From assembly GCA_963921825.1 (NCBI GenBank), contig OY997596.1, forward strand, positions 3,477,001 through 3,541,000: DNA of 64,000 nt. The letters run 5' to 3'. The notes under the pieces are model-generated. The model had not been told where the DNA came from and searched no databases. It saw nothing but the letters and a program-made list of their open reading frames with translations. This document shows positions 60,601 to 64,000 of the stretch, piece by piece (within the stretch, counting starts at the first letter, position 1; every line of letters begins with the position of its first letter). This DNA is from Erodium maritimum. Its lineage: Eukaryota; Streptophyta; Magnoliopsida; Geraniales; Geraniaceae. The translations under genes and the position numbers were made by a program.

Positions 60601-60758
60601 GCGCGAGAACGAAGAGGGAGGCTGGGTCTGTTCGACCCAAACCCTAGGGTTTGGCTTATAAAGCCAGGGTTGGGCCGGGTAAGCACTTGGGCCGGTTCTA
60701 ACTCGGGCCGGGTCAGTCCGGTCCAGCCCAAAACTTTTTTTTTGAAGCGGTCTTCACA
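57679..60758 (-). repeat. 5' LTR of element C
   Basis: 3080 bp bounded by TGTCACGCCGC and GGTCTTCACA. The extra length relative to the left LTR comes mainly from two more units of the CTCTCAAGGCCACCCAAACT repeat at about 58735-58870. Confidence 0.93.
60655..60663 (-). promoter_or_regulatory. Putative LTR promoter (TATA) of element C
   Basis: CTTTATAAG within GGCTTTATAAGCC on the minus strand, about 95 bp into the 5' LTR and followed by CCCTAGGGTTT. Both LTRs carry it (also about 54728). Transcription from here is an inference. Confidence 0.5.
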
Positions 60759-61445
60759 GCGCGAGTGTGGCTAACCACCCGACTAGGATCGGGTGAAGCG
60801 GAGAGGTTGTGGGTTAGCCTCCCGACTGGGATCGGGAGAAGTTGCGCGACAGGTCGACCGCCTGGCCCGACTGGGATCGGAAAGGGCGAGAGACAGAGAT
60901 TGGGTTACTGAGCAGTTGGTATGCGATCCTTTGTGATCTTGTTTGGTGTGCGATCCTTTGTGATCTTGGTATTGCGTGGTTGTCAGTCGTGTCTTTGGAG
61001 GAGGTCGTCAATCGTTGTGTGGGGTCTACATCACGTGTCCGAGTGTTGAGTCATTTGAGGAAAGTATTGGTCGTGTGTGTGTCTTTTGAGTCGTTGTTGG
61101 TGTCACCGACTTTGTCTGCTAAGTATGCCGTAGTCAGTCTGTTATCTGTGGTGGTGAGAAAACGCTCACCCCTAGCTGCTTTTCCTATATGTACCGTTCG
61201 CAGGCTGGACTAGGTGAGCTTCTGAAGCTTGAAGAGCTTGAAGCGGGTTTCTGGGTGTTTTGAGTCTAGTGACGTGTACCTCGTTTTTGTGCAACTGTTG
61301 GGAGTTATTTTTTGAGATGTAAATATTATTCTTTTGTTGAACTAAACTGGCATTTCAAAGTGATTTAATGAAAACAGGTTTCAAGTATTGTATCTTTTTA
61401 AATGTTCGTGTCCCGAGTTCGGTTCGCTGAAATTGGGGCGTGACA

Positions 61446-61922
61446 ACAAGCCTTTACGTATGTATCCTCGGTCAAACTCATGATTTCTGCATCCGACCGG
61501 CCGCTCATGTGGTCCCTGCAGTTCATCACAAACAGCCCTTGGAAGAACATCACTCTGGTATTTGTCTGCGCCCAGTGGTCTTTGCACTGCTTAGCCGTCC
61601 TCACCGGATCATCTCGGCCCCGAGTAGAAGCCAGTTCCTTAGCGATGGCCCCCTACTACTTCAGATTATGCTTCTGGTTTCCGTGCACTGAGCCATACGA
61701 GTGGTGCATCCAAGCTCGAACTAACCTGCAGTCCTCGTCGGCGGTCCACAAGACACGCTTTGCTTTGGCCTTTGACAGACGGACGTCGGCGGGCTCGGTA
61801 ATAGTTGGAGAGGATTGGACGGTCGGGTTGGGGGAAAAGCTCGGGTCCAAGAACTCTTGGGTCATCGCGTCATCCATCACCGACCTATAGTTGAGAATAC
61901 ACTCGTTGAGATCGAAAGACAT
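61446..61922 (-). pseudogene. MYB/SANT-like gene of Harbinger type, truncated
   Basis: Starts at ATG 61922 (MSFDLNECILNYRSVMDDAM). The domain reads KRVLWTADEDCRLVRAWMHH and GNQKHNLK, then two consecutive TAG stops (61658-61653), then, in the same frame, GAIAKELASTRGRDDPVRT, KQCKDHWAQTNTRVMFFQGL and DAEIMSLTEDTYVKAC. This is the MYB-like DNA-binding protein that accompanies PIF/Harbinger transposases in plants. The C-terminus is cut by the Tekay LTR end at 61445. No transposase is seen nearby. Confidence 0.7.
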
Positions 61923-62096
61923 ATTAAAAATTTGAAACTTTGGAAGTGTAGTAGAAGGAGAAAGGATTTGAATGTGTGTGATAAATGGGTTGTGGGGGTG
62001 TTATTTATAGGGGGAAAGTTCAAATAGAAATAAATAGTGCTGCCAGCGACCACGCCACGTGTCGCCAGCGAGTGGCTCGCCAACGGTCGGCGCGCC
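61923..62096 (-). promoter_or_regulatory. Promoter/leader of the MYB/SANT-like gene
   Basis: TATA box CTATAAATAA (minus strand; about 62001-62010), about 80 bp upstream of the ATG. The adjoining GC-rich sequence has CGCCAGCGAG motifs shared with the left end of the Harbinger-like element. Confidence 0.55.
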
Positions 62097-64000
62097 TGTA
62101 ATAACCACTCCCGGTCAACGCCAGTCAAACCTGCGAAAAATAGGAAAATTTATAATTTTTAAGACAGACACTTAATTGAACCTAGAATTGACCCCGAGGG
62201 TCACACCGGACTTAAGTTGACCCCGATATCGACCAAGGTGAGTTCCGGGGGACTCAGGGCAACTTTCTGATCAGTTTGGGAAATGTTGACTTTTCGTTGA
62301 AAAAGTCAACCGAGCGACGTTTTGGTCCATTCGAGGACCGTTTTGGATCCAAAAAGCTTAGCCGTCGTCACATCGGTCTTAGTTGAGCCGTTTCCTTGTA
62401 GCCCGTGAAGTTTCGTAATTTCTTGGAAAAAGTGTCCATTTGGGTCCCGAGACGGACGAATTTCGCGAATCTGACTGAAAAATATCTAGAAGATATTTCC
62501 CAAAAGGTGTGGGACCCATTTGCCACATGTCACACAAGTGGTGGTGTTAGGTTTTTGGGACAAAACAAAAGAAGACTACACGAGGGGTAGTTTGTAATTA
62601 AGTGTTAGTTTTGGTTTTTAAAACAAAACAAAAGGGAAGTAAGACTTGAAGTCTCGGCCACACTTAGAAAAAAGGAGTTTTAGTGAGAGAAAGTAGATAG
62701 AAGGAAGAGAGAAGAAGGAGAGAAAAGAGAAGGGAGTGTTTGGAGTTTGGTGATTTCCCGTCGATCAAACCGGTGGATCGTCTCAACGATAAAAGAATTG
62801 AGCTCACATCGACATTCTCTACGGTGAGCACCTAACCGATTTTCATTTTTTTTAAGTTTAAAAGTTAGGGTTTGGGCTAAAACTAGTAGTTTTTGGATGT
62901 GTTGAGGTGTGGGGTTCGTTAGGAACGTTTTGGGGCGAAAAGGAACATCTTTCGTTGTGGCCGTATGGGACCCACATGCTCGGGTATCGGGTTTTCGTGT
63001 TCGGGTGGTTTAGGACGATCCCCAAGTCATTAATCCACAACCGGATCGAAATTTGGAATTAAATTGTGAAAGTTGTAATTGACGGGTTTAGAAACTTTAA
63101 ACGCTAATTAAATGACTCGGAAGTCGGAATTCGATTCCGTCGAGTGCCTAGGAACCCTTGAATTATTCTAAGACCTTAGAAACGAAAACGGGAATTTTCG
63201 GAGCCCCGGAAGGGCGTTTCCAAAACCCGGGCAGATTCGCCATGTCGGGCGAATCGGGCTTTTCCGGGTCCAATATCGACAATGTCGAGTAATTGGGAAG
63301 TTTGGGAGTGATCGACATTGTCGGGGTTACTTTTGGGCGTCAAGTTTATTAAATTTCAGTTTATGTCTGCAAGTTTAAAAGTGCTTTAAATTGTGTTCTT
63401 TTAGATCGTGCCAGGAACAGAGGAAAGGGAAAGATAGGCGAGTGACCGAGATCACGCCGGAGCTTATTTGTGCGCTTTTGGAGAAAACATACGAGGTAGG
63501 GAAAAGTAGCCGGATCTCGGCCCTGACTAGGGAAAATTAACAGTAGAAATGCATGTGACACTTGGGTGTCGTGGGTTAAGTAAGTTTATCGAACAATAGA
63601 AAGGCAGGCGACACCGGGTGGTGTCGTATGATACGGGAACGTATTGAACATTAGAAATGCATGTGACACTTAGTAGTGTCGTAGGAGCAGTGAACTTATC
63701 GTTATTAGAATTACTGGAGGCATATGACCATGTCCGGAGGTTGATTGTGAAACTGTTGATATTAGAACTGCTGCAGGCATATGACCATGCCCGGAGGTTG
63801 ATTGTGAGTCTGTTGATATTAGAACTGCTGGAGGCATATGACCATGCCCGGAGGTTGATTGTGAGTCTGTTGATATTAGAACTGCTGAAGGCATTTGTTA
63901 AGCCCGGAGGTTGATTGTGTAATTTGTGTCTTGGGTGGCCATGATAGGCCGTATTACTGTTGTGTGTTGGGTGGCCATGAGAGCCCGTATTACTGTTGTG
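62097..64000 (+). repeat. Start of another Tekay LTR
   Basis: Begins TGTAATAACCACTCCC at 62097 and follows LTRs A and B to the window end, so at least 1904 bp of an LTR; whether solo or part of a complete element cannot be seen. Confidence 0.9.
63706..63925 (+). repeat. 57-bp tandem array
   Basis: Four copies of a 57-bp unit containing GGAGGCATATGACCATGCCC. Elements A and B and the solo LTRs have only one or two copies at this place (for example about 7986-8045), so it expanded in this copy. Confidence 0.88.

Larger units (their letters stand above)
51829..60758 (-). mobile_element. Tekay derivative C: two LTRs, gag, no pol
   Basis: An 8930-bp element with LTRs at 51829-54831 (3') and 57679-60758 (5', minus strand), a primer site, a polypurine tract, and the 5-bp duplication GCGCG on both sides (51824-51828 and 60759-60763). 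The interior is only 2847 bp: leader, a gag with stops, then a direct jump from just before the protease active site to the 3' untranslated hairpin. All of protease, RT, RNase H and integrase is missing. LTRs start TGTGAAGACC, a different end from A and B. The two LTRs are nearly identical apart from scattered substitutions and two extra units of about 38 bp in the right one. Confidence 0.93.
51576..61445 (+). mobile_element. Tekay LTR fragment split by element C
   Basis: Plus-strand Tekay LTR pieces at 51576-51828 and 60759-61445, contiguous once element C and one GCGCG are removed. The right end is the normal LTR terminus GGGGCGTGACA (61445). The left start is truncated. It is most similar to LTR B (about 28936-29878), including the CCCGACTGGGATCGGG array. 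Confidence 0.82.
51331..62096 (-). mobile_element. Harbinger-like element, split by nested Tekay DNA
   Basis: Left end: GAGCATCCACAACTATCTC at 51331, preceded by TTAA (51327-51330), as expected for the 3-bp TAA/TTA target of PIF/Harbinger. A subterminal region rich in GCCGGCGAG and CGCCAGCGAG follows. Right part: a MYB/SANT-type gene (61446-61922, minus) with a promoter, and CGCCAGCGAG-type subterminal sequence again at about 62060-62096, where the next Tekay LTR begins. No DDE transposase is seen. Between the two parts lies a Tekay LTR (51576-61445) that itself carries element C. The right terminal repeat is not in the window. Confidence 0.5.

Noticed and set aside
63657-63914. Periodic 85-residue frame at the window end
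   Set aside because: The 57-bp unit is divisible by three, so any array stays open. No known protein, and it lies inside an LTR.

Overview
This window is a transposon nest from the nuclear genome of a flowering plant, probably a eudicot (the exact taxon cannot be told from the sequence). The evidence is Ty3/gypsy and Ty1/copia LTR retrotransposons primed by initiator tRNA-Met, a PIF/Harbinger-type MYB gene, GT-AG introns, and two plant histone H2B genes with plant histone promoter boxes. The only genes that look intact and cellular are the two H2B genes (25595-26011 and 48429-48854, both minus) and possibly a small acidic-protein gene (45674-46066, plus). Nearly everything else is mobile DNA.

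The main family is a Tekay-type chromovirus with LTRs of about 2.9-3.1 kb. It appears in seven states: element A (1-9236, start outside the window), very young, with identical LTRs over the visible 748 bp but one in-frame stop in reverse transcriptase; a minus-strand LTR, probably solo, at 14260-22933; element B (26964-34820), full 5' LTR and a decayed gag-pol cut off in integrase; two solo LTRs (36025-38962 and 40920-43881) with perfect 5-bp target duplications; element C (51829-60758, minus), two LTRs and a gag but no pol; and LTR pieces at 51576-61445 and 62097-64000.

Layout. 1-9236: element A. 9237-10083 and 24063-24417: two halves of a minus-strand DUF4283-type gene, truncated by A and split by a second chromovirus (10084-24062, short LTRs, chromodomain, possibly Galadriel-like). 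That chromovirus has lost RT/RNase H and carries a 1.2-kb non-autonomous LTR element (12086-13282) and the 14260-22933 Tekay LTR, which itself holds a decayed copia element (from 15608). 24418-26963: copia remnant, H2B copy 1, short unassigned stretch. 26964-34855: Tekay B ending at an inverted leader fragment. 34856-45344: AT-rich DNA and a decayed intron-containing gene of the plant mobile domain/Ulp1-associated type, with one solo LTR cleanly inside an intron and another just upstream. 45345-49215: acidic-protein gene, unassigned DNA, H2B copy 2. 49400-50807: copia gag remnant. 51331-62096: a Harbinger-like element with a MYB/SANT gene, split by a Tekay LTR that is itself split by element C. 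62097-64000: start of another Tekay LTR.

No bacterial-type system, CRISPR array, tRNA or rRNA gene was seen. The most interesting signals are the pol-less element C with matching target duplications, the LTR inside an intron, recurrent CAG-to-TAG breaks in Tekay copies, leader repeat cassettes that differ between copies, a 31-base G run in gag, and reciprocal changes in two promoter boxes of the paired H2B genes.
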